Below, in pieces: positions 31,542 through 39,575 of a stretch of DNA of 64,000 bases. The notes below the pieces were generated by a model that saw only the letters and a program-made list of their open reading frames with translations, did no database searches and was not told where the DNA came from. The translations under genes and the position numbers were made by a program. Position 1 is the stretch's first letter. Every line of letters begins with the position of its first letter. The stretch comes from JACZUI01 sp965216725 (lineage in GTDB: Bacteria; Actinomycetota; Acidimicrobiia; Spongiisociales; ZC4RG35). The stretch spans positions 124,001-188,000 of the forward strand of contig CBDCGI010000007.1 in assembly GCA_965216725.1 (NCBI GenBank), read 5' to 3'.

Positions 31542-34500
31542 ATCTGGACTCCCTCTTCCTTCGGGCTACGAAATACTTCGCACGAGGGTGATGACAGATG
31601 ATCGCCGACGTCGTCTGCTCCGGCTGATACTGGAAACCGGTCTCTTCTCCCACCTCGACCCCGATTCGGTGTGCTTCCAGGAGCGCCGCCACCCGGGCGT
31701 TGTCCTCCAGGTCCGGACAGGCGGGATACCCCCAGGAGTAGCGACCGCCGCGGTATTGCTGACGGAAGAGCCCCAGCAATGTCGGGCCGTCCTCATTTGC
31801 GAATCCCCACTCCTGCCGTATTCGGTGATGCCAATACTCGGCCAACGCTTCGGCCAGCTCCACTCCCAAGCCGTGGAGGTGCAAATAATCTTGGTACTCG
31901 TTGGCTTCGAACAATTGGGAAGCCCTCTTTGAGACAGCGTCGCCCATGGTCACGATGTGAAACGCGGCGTAATCGGCTTCGGTGTCCACCGGTCTGAAGA
32001 AGTCTGCAATGCAGAGGAAGGGCTCTTCGGCCTGTCGGGGAAAACCGAAGCGTGTCAACTCCTCGGATCGATCCTCGTCTGCCCACACGATCAGCTCATC
32101 ACCATCGCCGTTGGCCGGGTAGTACCCGTAGACGACTTGGGGTCGCAACAGATCTTCGGAGCGCGCCCGGGCCAGCTCCTCCCGAAGCTTCACCTTGAGC
32201 CGTTCCTTGAACTGCTTGTCGTTTTCTCCCTGGTTGGGACGGTATTGCCATTGGTTCCGGAACAACGCGGTGAGGTTGAGATAGGGCACGATCTCGTCGA
32301 TCGACAGCCCTTTGATGACCCGAGATCCGAGGAAGGGTGGCTCGTAGATGTGGTTGTCAACAACGACCTCGGGTGATCGTCGGGGAATGACGATCTCCTC
32401 GTAGTCGCCCTCGGAGGCGGTTCGTTCGGCGGCAGGGGGAGGTGGTGGCTCGCCGGCACGGATCTTCTCCATCGCATCGAGACCCGCAAAGGCGTTCTTG
32501 CCGTAGTACAGGGGCCCGGCATACTGCGAGCGAAGGTCAGACTCCACGTAGCGCCGGGTTAGAGCCGCCCCGCCGAGCAGTACGGGTACGTCACCCAATC
32601 CCCGACGTTCCAACTCGTCGAGATTGTCTTTCATGATCAAGGTCGACTTCACCAGCAGCCCGCTCATCCCGATGGCATCGGCCCCGGTCGACTCGAACGC
32701 TGAAATCATTTCGGCGATCGAAACTTTGATGCCGAGATTGTGGACCTCGTATCCATTGTTGCTGAGGATGATGTCGACCAGGTTCTTACCGATGTCGTGA
32801 ACATCGCCCGAAACGGTCGCCAATACGATCTTGCCCTTGCCGGCTGTGTCTGCTTTTTCCATGAGTGGTTCGAGATGCGCCACCGCCCTCTTCATCGTCT
32901 CCGCCGACTTGAGCACAAACGGCAGCTGCATCTCCCCGCTGGCAAACTGCTCTCCGACAACCTTCATACCCGCCAGCAAGAAACGGTTGACGATGTCCAA
33001 AGGCTTGTGGCCCATCGCCAGGGCCTCGTCGAGGTCAGCTATCACATTCTTTTGATCACCATCGACAATCCGCCGAGGTAACCGCTCCTCCACAGTGAGT
33101 CCCTCGTAGGCATCGACGCTCTTCTCGTGGGTGGTCACGTCCGAGAACAACTCCAAGATCCGCTGCAGGGGGTCGTAACCCTCATTACGCCTGTCATAAA
33201 CCAGGTCCAGGGCTGCCTGACGTTGGTCGGGGTCTATCGCTGACAAAGGCATGATCTTCCCGGCATGGACGATTGCGGCGTCCAAACCCGCCTCGACCGC
33301 CTCGTGCAAGAACACGGAGTTGAGAACTTTCCGGGCTGCCGCGTTGAGGCCAAAGGAGACATTGGAGACTCCGAGAACCGTGCGCACTCCCGGCAACTCC
33401 GACTTGACCCGCTTGATCGCCTCCAAGGTCTCGATGCCATCGCGACGCAGATCGTCATCGCCCGTGGTCAGTGGGAACGTGAGAGGATCGAAGATGAGAC
33501 TCTCGGGGTCGAGCCCGTAGTCCTTGGTTGCCATGTCGTAGATGCGGTGCGCCACCCGGAGCTTCCACTCGACGTCGCGGGCCTGTCCCTCTTCGTCGAT
33601 CAGAAGGCAGATGACCGCCGCACCGTGTTTCCGGGCAAGAGACAGGACCGCGTCGATCCTCGATCCCGCTCCTGCACCGTCTTCGAGGTTGGCGCTGTTG
33701 AGCACACTCCGGCCACCGAGACGCTCCAACCCCGCTTCCATGACTTCTGGCTGAGTCGAGTCGAGAACAATCGGCGCCGCTACGTCGGTGGCGAAGGCCG
33801 AGGCCATCACTTCCATGTCCACCACGCCGTCGCGACCCACATAATCGACACATAGATCGATCAGGTGCGCTCCTTCGCGAAGCTGTTCCTGACCTACCGC
33901 CACACAACCTTCGATGTCTCCCGACAGCAGCGCTTCGCGGAACGCCTTTGAGCCATTGGCGTTGGCCCTCTCGCCAATTATCAGGAACGAAGTGTCCTGG
34001 TCGAGAGGAACTTGGGTGTAGATCGAGGCAGCCGACGGCACACTTTGCTCCTGGCGATCCCCGCGATCCACGCCTTTTACTGCGTCGACCACCGCCGAGA
34101 GGTGGGCAGGCGACGTTCCGCAACACCCGCCAACGATGTCCACTCCGTACTCCGAGACGAACGTTGCCAGATGGGACGCCAGGTCGTCTGGAGACAGGTC
34201 GTAGACCATCTCACCGTCAACCACCTTGGGCAGCCCCGCATTGGGGATCGATGACACTGGTCGTCTCGAGTAGCGACTCAGGTGCCTTATGGGCTCGTAC
34301 ATCTCTTCGGGACCTGTGGCGCAATTGATGCCGACCACGTCAGGGCCCAACGCATCGAGGCTGGTGAGCGCGGCACCGATCTCGGTTCCAGGCAGCATGC
34401 GACCCGTGAGCTCGATCGTCACCTGCACTTGCACAGGAAGATCGACCCCGGCACTTGCCATGGCGGCTCGCGCCCCCTCGATCGCCGCTTTGGCACCGAG

Positions 34501-34998
34501 GAGATCGAACTGAGTCTCTACAACAAAGAAGTCGACACCACCATCGATGAGACCCGCCGCCTCAACCTCATATGCCGAAACCAAGTCCCGATATCCGATT
34601 TGGCCCAACGTGGCGAACTTGGTGCCCGGGCCGATGGAACCGCCGACAAAGCGCGGCCTTCCATCGCCGGCGATGTAAGTGTCGACCGTCTCTCTGGCGA
34701 GATTGGCCCCGGCCGCAGCGATCTCATAAGACCGATCTTCCAGGCCGTATTCGGCGAGAGGCACGGCGAACGCTCCAAAGGTGTTGGTCTCGACTACGTC
34801 GACGCCGACATCGAGGAACGACCTGTGCAGATCCCGGATGACATCCGGGCGGGTCACGTTGAGCAATTCATTGCAGCCTTCGAGATGGGGAGCGCCGAAG
34901 TCGTCGATGGTGAGCCCGGCAAGCTGGAGATTTGTCCCGGTGGCACCGTCGAATACGACGACCCCGCGGGAGATCGCGTCCATGTAGTCGTTACTCAT
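31531..34998 (-). CDS. metH: Cobalamin-dependent methionine synthase
   Basis: Four-module enzyme of 1155 residues, full length. The homocysteine domain has zinc cysteines at Cys226, Cys292 and Cys293 (VGGCCGTSP). The pterin domain starts near 335 (FLIIGERANANGSKAF). The cobalamin domain has D732-x-H734-x-x-G737 (DVHDIGKNL), with His734 as the lower ligand. The reactivation domain (about 890-1155) has the AdoMet-site strand RPQVVYGYYPANG. The start at 34998 has AGGAGG upstream; an in-frame open extension to 35343 crosses the tandem repeats and is not coding by homology. The gene lies behind a SAM-I riboswitch. Confidence 0.96.
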   Translation of the reverse strand: MSNDYMDAISRGVVVFDGATGTNLQLAGLTIDDFGAPHLEGCNELLNVTRPDVIRDLHRSFLDVGVDVVETNTFGAFAVPLAEYGLEDRSYEIAAAGANLARETVDTYIAGDGRPRFVGGSIGPGTKFATLGQIGYRDLVSAYEVEAAGLIDGGVDFFVVETQFDLLGAKAAIEGARAAMASAGVDLPVQVQVTIELTGRMLPGTEIGAALTSLDALGPDVVGINCATGPEEMYEPIRHLSRYSRRPVSSIPNAGLPKVVDGEMVYDLSPDDLASHLATFVSEYGVDIVGGCCGTSPAHLSAVVDAVKGVDRGDRQEQSVPSAASIYTQVPLDQDTSFLIIGERANANGSKAFREALLSGDIEGCVAVGQEQLREGAHLIDLCVDYVGRDGVVDMEVMASAFATDVAAPIVLDSTQPEVMEAGLERLGGRSVLNSANLEDGAGAGSRIDAVLSLARKHGAAVICLLIDEEGQARDVEWKLRVAHRIYDMATKDYGLDPESLIFDPLTFPLTTGDDDLRRDGIETLEAIKRVKSELPGVRTVLGVSNVSFGLNAAARKVLNSVFLHEAVEAGLDAAIVHAGKIMPLSAIDPDQRQAALDLVYDRRNEGYDPLQRILELFSDVTTHEKSVDAYEGLTVEERLPRRIVDGDQKNVIADLDEALAMGHKPLDIVNRFLLAGMKVVGEQFASGEMQLPFVLKSAETMKRAVAHLEPLMEKADTAGKGKIVLATVSGDVHDIGKNLVDIILSNNGYEVHNLGIKVSIAEMISAFESTGADAIGMSGLLVKSTLIMKDNLDELERRGLGDVPVLLGGAALTRRYVESDLRSQYAGPLYYGKNAFAGLDAMEKIRAGEPPPPPAAERTASEGDYEEIVIPRRSPEVVVDNHIYEPPFLGSRVIKGLSIDEIVPYLNLTALFRNQWQYRPNQGENDKQFKERLKVKLREELARARSEDLLRPQVVYGYYPANGDGDELIVWADEDRSEELTRFGFPRQAEEPFLCIADFFRPVDTEADYAAFHIVTMGDAVSKRASQLFEANEYQDYLHLHGLGVELAEALAEYWHHRIRQEWGFANEDGPTLLGLFRQQYRGGRYSWGYPACPDLEDNARVAALLEAHRIGVEVGEETGFQYQPEQTTSAIICHHPRAKYFVARRKRESRFAK

Positions 34999-35030
34999 AG
35001 GTGCCTCCTGGAGTTGAGCGAGCAGGTCCC

Positions 35031-35270
35031 TCCCCCAGCGAGCGCAGCGAGTGGTTTCCTCCCCCAGCGAGCGCAGCGAGCGCAGCGAGTGGTTTCCTCC
35101 CCCAGCGAGCGCAGCGAGTGTTGGGGGAGGTGGCGCCGAAGGCGACGGAGGGGGCAAGGCCCGAAGGGCCGACAAGGGGAGGTGGCGCCGAAGGCGACGG
35201 AGGGGGCAAGGCCCGAAGGGCCGACAAGGGGAGGTGGCGCCGAAGGCGACGGAGGGGGGCAAAGCCCGAA
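35031..35270. repeat. Two tandem repeat families in the metH leader
   Basis: Family A: about three units of TCCCCCAGCGAGCGCAGCGA plus GTGGTTTCC (35031-35059, 35060-35097 with an internal GCGCAGCGA duplication, 35098-35120). Family B: nearly three units with exact 52-bp period (TGGCGCCGAAGGCGACGGA blocks start at 35131, 35183 and 35235) ending in AAGGCCCGAAGGGCCGACAAGG. Both contain short inverted repeats. They lie between the riboswitch and the metH start, so the transcribed leader is about 400 bases long and would be highly structured. Confidence 0.85.
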
Positions 35271-35390
35271 GACTCAAACCGAGACGGGTAGTTCTAGGAG
35301 ACAGTGGAGGACGAGTCCCACACTCAAATACTGATGCTTCCATGCGGCTTCTCCTTGTTTCTTCGAAACGCTTGAGGAGCGCCGCGGGCC

Positions 35391-35489
35391 TGAGCCCCCG
35401 GTCGGCTCATCGATCCAGGCATTGGCACCGTGCTTGCGCCGGTTGCCGCGGTATCAAAGGGCCTGTTCCCTCCACCGCTCTAGATGAGC
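35391..35489 (-). promoter_or_regulatory. SAM-I (S-box) riboswitch upstream of metH
   Basis: On the minus strand the aptamer (35489 to 35405) reads GCTCATCTAGAGCGGTGG, AGGGAACAGGCCC, TTTGATACCGCGGCAACC, GGTGCCAATGCC and closes with GATGAGC, matching the S-box consensus including the P1 pair GCTCATC/GATGAGC. Directly downstream GGCTCA (35391-35396 on the plus strand as TGAGCC) can pair with TGAGCC at the 3' side of P1, giving a mutually exclusive switch hairpin. High S-adenosylmethionine should lower metH-metF expression. Confidence 0.92.
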
Positions 35490-35509
35490 GCTTCGGATTG
35501 TCAGAACAT

Positions 35510-35539
35510 GTTATCGGACAGTCGACCATGGTGGGTCAA
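35510..35539 (-). promoter_or_regulatory. Putative promoter of the riboswitch-metH transcript
   Basis: On the minus strand TTGACC (35534-35539), 18-bp spacer, GATAAC (35510-35515), with the riboswitch aptamer beginning about 20 bp downstream. Boxes are moderately good for the housekeeping sigma factor. Confidence 0.4.
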
Positions 35540-35557
35540 CTCCTTCTCGATCATGTG

Positions 35558-35586
35558 TTGACTCCGCGCAACCTTGTCGATAACTT
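35558..35586 (+). promoter_or_regulatory. Putative promoter of the leader peptide-hom transcript
   Basis: TTGACT (35558-35563), 17-bp spacer, TAACTT (35581-35586). The predicted transcription start falls about 4 bp before the leader-peptide ATG (35597), so the leader peptide would be essentially leaderless. Confidence 0.45.
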
Positions 35587-35596
35587 CTCGGAACAC

Positions 35597-35653
35597 ATGA
35601 ATCACCTGGCTGCCACCACGACGACGACTACGGCCCCGGAGCCGTGCGGATAG
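35597..35653 (+). CDS. Threonine-rich attenuator leader peptide
   Basis: A short open reading frame encoding 18 residues, MNHLAATTTTTTAPEPCG, with six consecutive threonine codons (35615-35632) and a TAG stop at 35651-35653. It lies 95 bp upstream of homoserine dehydrogenase, and is followed by competing RNA hairpins and a terminator, the layout of an amino-acid attenuator such as E. coli thrL. Ribosome stalling at the Thr codons when charged tRNA-Thr is scarce would favour read-through. No homology can be claimed for so short a peptide; the support is composition and position. Confidence 0.75.
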   Translation: MNHLAATTTTTTAPEPCG

Positions 35654-35716
35654 TCGTGTAACACCAGGGACCAAGCCCACAACACGAGACCCGCACCGGC
35701 AGGAGCGGGTCTTTTT
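35641..35716 (+). terminator. Attenuator: antiterminator and intrinsic terminator before hom
   Basis: Terminator: AGACCCGC (35687-35694) pairs with GCGGGTCT (35705-35712) and runs into TTTT. Antiterminator: GCCGTGCGG (35641-35649), at the leader-peptide stop codon, can pair with CCGCAC-c-GGC (35691-35700), removing the left arm of the terminator. A ribosome that reaches the stop codon would mask 35641-35649 and allow termination; one stalled at the Thr codons would leave it free. The terminator stands 33 bp before the hom start. Confidence 0.78.
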
Positions 35717-35748
35717 CGTTTCTGCGACGGGTCCGGACAAGGACAAGC

Positions 35749-36765
35749 ATGAAACCCACAATTGGCATCGGAGTACTGGGGGCCGGAACTGTCGGTGGCG
35801 CCGTGGTATCCAGGCTCATCGAAAGGCGCCAATCGATCGCAGCCAGGTACGGCATCGACTTGAACGTCCGTCGCATAGCGGTGAAGCACCTCGACAAGCC
35901 CCGCCCGTTCGATGCACCGGAGACCATGACCGACGAGCCCGAGGACGTGGTGGAAGATCGGGCGATCGACATCGTGATCGAGGCGATTGGGGGTACCAAC
36001 CCTGCCGCCTCTCTGCTTCGTGCAGCGCTCAGATCGGGCAAGCCTGTGGTGACCGCCAATAAAGAACTGGTCGCCAAGCACGGTGCCGAGCTCTTCGACC
36101 TGGCGGACAGGCATGGTGCGCCGCTCCTATACGAGGCGGCGGTGGGGGGAGGAATGCCCGTGATCCGGGCGATCGAAGAGAGTCTCGCCGGAGAGGAAAT
36201 CAGCCGCGTCGAAGGGATTCTCAACGGCACCAGCAACTACATCCTCTCCCAGATGTCATCTGAAGGGATCAGCTACCACCAGGCTTTGAGCCAGGCCATG
36301 GAGCTCGGTTTCGCGGAAGCAGACCCAGAAGACGATGTGTCCGGCATCGATACCGTTTTCAAGGTGTCGATCTTGTCCCGGGTCGCCTTCGGCGCACCCG
36401 TTCCACCGTGGGACATCCCGTACGAAGGCATCGAGAGCCTGAGTCTTGACGACCTTGAGCAGGCACGCCGGAATGGAGAAGTGATCAGGCTGGTCGCCTC
36501 GGCAACAAGAGACGGCGAGAACCAGGTCTCGGCTGAGGTGAGGCTGCGAACCCTAGGTCCCGCGAGCCCCCTCGCCTCGATCGACGGAGTGACCAACGCG
36601 GTGCTCATCGAGGGCCCAGCCATCGGTCGCCTGCTGCTGTCGGGACCGGGGGCAGGTGGCGGCGCAACTGCGTCAGCAATGATCGGAGACTTGATTCAGG
36701 TTGCGAGCCGGCCACGATCGCATCGTCCGCGGCCGGCACGACCCGGCCTGATCCTTCACCGTTGA
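35749..36765 (+). CDS. hom: Homoserine dehydrogenase (short, no ACT domain)
   Basis: A 338-residue enzyme reducing aspartate semialdehyde to homoserine, the branch point to methionine and threonine. The nucleotide site is GVLGAGTVGG, the catalytic region has VTANKELVAKHG, LLYEAAVGGGMPVIRAIEESL and ILNGTSNYILSQM, followed by GFAEADPEDDVSGIDTVFK. It ends shortly after the substrate domain; most actinobacterial enzymes are about 430 residues with a C-terminal ACT domain that senses threonine. That sensor is absent, and a Thr-codon attenuator upstream may replace it. The 3' end overlaps the convergent aminotransferase by 10 bp. Confidence 0.93.
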   Translation: MKPTIGIGVLGAGTVGGAVVSRLIERRQSIAARYGIDLNVRRIAVKHLDKPRPFDAPETMTDEPEDVVEDRAIDIVIEAIGGTNPAASLLRAALRSGKPVVTANKELVAKHGAELFDLADRHGAPLLYEAAVGGGMPVIRAIEESLAGEEISRVEGILNGTSNYILSQMSSEGISYHQALSQAMELGFAEADPEDDVSGIDTVFKVSILSRVAFGAPVPPWDIPYEGIESLSLDDLEQARRNGEVIRLVASATRDGENQVSAEVRLRTLGPASPLASIDGVTNAVLIEGPAIGRLLLSGPGAGGGATASAMIGDLIQVASRPRSHRPRPARPGLILHR

Positions 36766-37919
36766 AGCGGTTTGAGCTCACTGACGCGATCGAGCGCCTG
36801 GCGAAGCGTGTCCTCGTCTTTGCAGAAGGCAAACCTCACCAACGTCGATCCGTCTCTCGGGTCGTGATAGAACGCCGACGGGGGAATGGCTGCAACCCCA
36901 TACGTCGTTATCAGATGCCTGCAGAACTCGCGGTCGTCGGCGAATCCGAATGGCTGGTGCCCGGCCATCAGGAAGTAGGTGCCCTCGGCCCGATGGACCT
37001 CGAAGCCGACGTCAGCCAGACCCTGCGAGAGCAGGTCTCTCTTGGCGCGATAGTCGGCACGCATCGCATCGAAGAAGCCATCCGGCGCTTCCAGCGCCGC
37101 GGCCGCTCCGGCTTGGACCGGGGTAGGTGTCGTGAACGTGAGGTATTGATGCGCGGCCCTCACGCCGGCTGTCAGCTCCGGCGGACCGATCGCCCACCCC
37201 ACCTTCCAACCGGTCAGAGAGAAAGTCTTTCCCAGTGACGACAACGTCAGGGTCCGCTCCCACATCCCGGGGAAGGTGGCCAGCCTGCGGTGCGGTTGCT
37301 CGAAGGTCATCTCCTCGTACACCTCATCACAAATCGCAATTACGTCGAATGAGACACACAGCTCTGCGATCCATCCGAGTTCCTCGTCCGTGAACACTCG
37401 GCCGGTCGGGTTGTGCGGGTTGTTCACCACCACGGCCTTCGTCTTTGGGCCAAAAGCCGCCTTCAACTGAGCCCGATCGAGCCTGAAATCTCGTGGACGC
37501 AGAGTCACGTATCGGGCCACACCTCCGGCCAGAGCCAGATCCACCGGGTAGGCGTCATAAGTGGGCTCGATGAGAACCACTTCGTCCCCCGGGTTGATCA
37601 GACCGAGAAACGAAGCGGCCAGGGCTTCGGTGCAGCCGCTGGTCACGGTTATCTCGGTGTCTGGATCTAGCTCCCGTCCCAGGAGACGGGAGTAGCGGTC
37701 GGCGATCGCATGCCTCAGACGAGGTGTGCCTGGGCTGGGCGGGTACTGATCCTGACCCCCGGCCCTCATGGATTCTTCGGCAGCCTCCTTGACGAAGTCG
37801 GCGCCGTCCCAGTTAGGGAAGCCCTGGCCGAGGTTGATTGCGTCGTGCTCGCGGGCCAGCGAAGTGATCTCGGTGAAGATGGTGACCCCAAATGGCCGAA
37901 GACGCTGGCTGACGGGCAT
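36756..37919 (-). CDS. Class I/II PLP aminotransferase
   Basis: A 387-residue fold-type I aminotransferase. Signatures are INLGQGFPNWDG, VTSGCTEALAAS, NNPHNPTGRVF and the PLP lysine in SLGKTFSLTGWKVGW. It is most like the methionine/kynurenine aminotransferase (YbdL/KAT) group, also often annotated as succinyldiaminopimelate aminotransferase. The ATG at 37919 (MPVSQRLRPFG) matches the family N-terminus better than the GTG at 37967. Location beside hom and metH suits an amino-acid role; the exact substrate is not decidable. Confidence 0.88.
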   Translation of the reverse strand: MPVSQRLRPFGVTIFTEITSLAREHDAINLGQGFPNWDGADFVKEAAEESMRAGGQDQYPPSPGTPRLRHAIADRYSRLLGRELDPDTEITVTSGCTEALAASFLGLINPGDEVVLIEPTYDAYPVDLALAGGVARYVTLRPRDFRLDRAQLKAAFGPKTKAVVVNNPHNPTGRVFTDEELGWIAELCVSFDVIAICDEVYEEMTFEQPHRRLATFPGMWERTLTLSSLGKTFSLTGWKVGWAIGPPELTAGVRAAHQYLTFTTPTPVQAGAAAALEAPDGFFDAMRADYRAKRDLLSQGLADVGFEVHRAEGTYFLMAGHQPFGFADDREFCRHLITTYGVAAIPPSAFYHDPRDGSTLVRFAFCKDEDTLRQALDRVSELKPLQR

Positions 37920-38021
37920 CGCGGCGAGGATATCCGGCTCCTGACGGACCAACCCGTATCCTGTCACCGGAATCCCTCGTCAATTCGTCTGTCTCACGAA
38001 AACTGTCGAAGGAGGACAGCA

Positions 38022-38522
38022 GTGAGAAAGAGCAGAACCACCATGGCCGCGTCGTTGGCCGTGGCCCTCATCGTGTTGATGGCGGCATCGGCAGGAGCAG
38101 CACCCGCCGAGGTGACACGGGGAGACCTTGAAACCTTTAGTGCAGGAAGCGGCCTGGCGTACGACATCGACGGTCACGCCACGATGGTGAGGACCGCCTC
38201 TGGGAGAACCATCGTCACTCTCGAGGCCAGGGGGTTGACACCGGGTGAGACCTACGGAGCCCACGTCCACAAGCAGGAGTGCCGCAACGGTGACGCCGGG
38301 GGCCATTACCAGTTCGACCCTGGACTCGGTCTGATTCCTGGCGCCGTGCTCTTCGGCGGAGCCAGCGAAATCTGGCCAGGCCCGTTCACTGCCAATGCAG
38401 CGGGTCATGGACGTGGGTTTGCGATGGTCGAAGCGACTGCGGGTGCTGACGCCGTGTCAGTAGTGGTGCACGCTCCTGCATCACAAGGCAGCGTCAAGAT
38501 CGCGTGCGCTGATCTGCGGTAG
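38022..38522 (+). CDS. Secreted Cu/Zn-superoxide-dismutase-like protein
   Basis: A 166-residue exported protein starting with GTG (GGAGGA ribosome-binding site 6 bp upstream) and a signal peptide of about 26 residues. The SodC-like barrel has His81 and His83 (AHVHKQEC), His95 (GGHYQFDPG) and His150 (VVVHAPAS), matching the four copper ligands, and two cysteines (Cys87, Cys162) suited to the conserved disulfide. The zinc-binding loop is reduced, as in other divergent SodC-like proteins. Superoxide defence outside the membrane is likely but activity is unproven. Confidence 0.78.
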   Translation: MRKSRTTMAASLAVALIVLMAASAGAAPAEVTRGDLETFSAGSGLAYDIDGHATMVRTASGRTIVTLEARGLTPGETYGAHVHKQECRNGDAGGHYQFDPGLGLIPGAVLFGGASEIWPGPFTANAAGHGRGFAMVEATAGADAVSVVVHAPASQGSVKIACADLR

Positions 38523-38524
38523 AA

Positions 38525-38560
38525 CAGGCGGCCGGCTAACGGGCCGGCCCGCCGCCCTGT
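38525..38560 (+). terminator. Stem-loop after SOD-like gene
   Basis: GGCCGGC (38530-38536) pairs with GCCGGCC (38543-38549) around TAACGG, extended by ACAGG and CCTGT flanks. It lies immediately after the stop codon; no T-run follows. Confidence 0.5.
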
Positions 38561-38591
38561 CAACCAGTCCCGGGGTGCCTACGCTCCCTCC

Positions 38592-39575
38592 ATGGAGTTT
38601 GGAGCGTTTGTACCCCAGGGTTGGCGACACGATCTCGTGGATATCCCAATCGAGGACCACTGGGAAACCATGACAACGGTGGCGACGACCATCGAGAAGG
38701 CCGGATTCGACTCCCTGTGGGTCTACGACCACTTCCACACGGTCCCCGCGCCGACCCAGGAAGTCACCTACGAGGCGTGGACATTGATGGCCGCCCTGGC
38801 AGTGGCCACCGACACCGTGCGTCTCGGCCAGATGTGCACCTGCAATACCTATCGACCCCCGTCCTACCTGGCGAAAGTGGCTGCATCCATCGATGTCATC
38901 TCTGGTGGGCGCCTCGAGATGGGCATCGGCGCCGGCTGGTATGAGCACGAGCACGACGGCTACGGCTACCCGTTCTTGAAACCGTCACAACGCATCGGAA
39001 AGCTCGAAGAAGGCGTCGAGATCATGAAGGCGATGTGGACCAAAGACGTCGTCGACTACAGCGGCGACCACTACCAGCTGAAGGGCGCCATATCCCAGCC
39101 GAAGCCCATGCAGAAACCGCACGTGCCGATCTGGGTGGCGGGAGGAGGAGAACAACTCACGCTTCGGGTGGCGGCTCGCCATGCCCAATACACCAACTTC
39201 GGTGCAGCGAGCCCGGAAGAGTTTCGGCACAAGTCGCGGATACTCGAAAACCACTGCGCCGCAGAGGGAACCAACTACGACGCAATTACCCGTTCGGTGA
39301 ACTTCAACATCTTCTGTTGTGAAACGCAGGCGGAAGCCGACAAGAAAGTGGAGGACCTGAAGGCCCAGCTGATGCGTTTCGTTCCCGAAGATCGAGCCGA
39401 GCGGCAGGCAGGCTTCTACCGGGCACGATCCGGGACGCCCGAGAAGATCTTCGACGACCTGAACCAGTGGGCGATCGCCGGCGCCGGCTACTTCATCGTC
39501 AACTTTGCCGACGCCGCTTACGACACATCGGGATTGGAGCTGTTCGCCCGAGAGGTGATCCCGGCGTTCGGCTAG
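38592..39575 (+). CDS. LLM-class F420-dependent oxidoreductase
   Basis: A 327-residue luciferase-like protein of a different subgroup (TIGR03560-like) from the one at 12-1013. MEFGAFVPQGW at the N-terminus, DSLWVYDHFHTVP, GRLEMGIGAGWYEHEH and KPHVPIWVAGGGEQLTLRVAA are characteristic, the last contributing to cofactor binding. It stands alone after the SOD-like gene's stem-loop, and its end overlaps the convergent lipoprotein gene by 4 bp. The substrate cannot be read from sequence. Confidence 0.88.
   Translation: MEFGAFVPQGWRHDLVDIPIEDHWETMTTVATTIEKAGFDSLWVYDHFHTVPAPTQEVTYEAWTLMAALAVATDTVRLGQMCTCNTYRPPSYLAKVAASIDVISGGRLEMGIGAGWYEHEHDGYGYPFLKPSQRIGKLEEGVEIMKAMWTKDVVDYSGDHYQLKGAISQPKPMQKPHVPIWVAGGGEQLTLRVAARHAQYTNFGAASPEEFRHKSRILENHCAAEGTNYDAITRSVNFNIFCCETQAEADKKVEDLKAQLMRFVPEDRAERQAGFYRARSGTPEKIFDDLNQWAIAGAGYFIVNFADAAYDTSGLELFAREVIPAFG

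Noticed and set aside
34999..35343. In-frame open extension of metH by 115 codons
   Set aside because: It runs through tandem repeats of non-triplet period and the riboswitch expression region, has low-complexity Pro/Arg sequence, and a good ribosome-binding site marks 34998 as the start.
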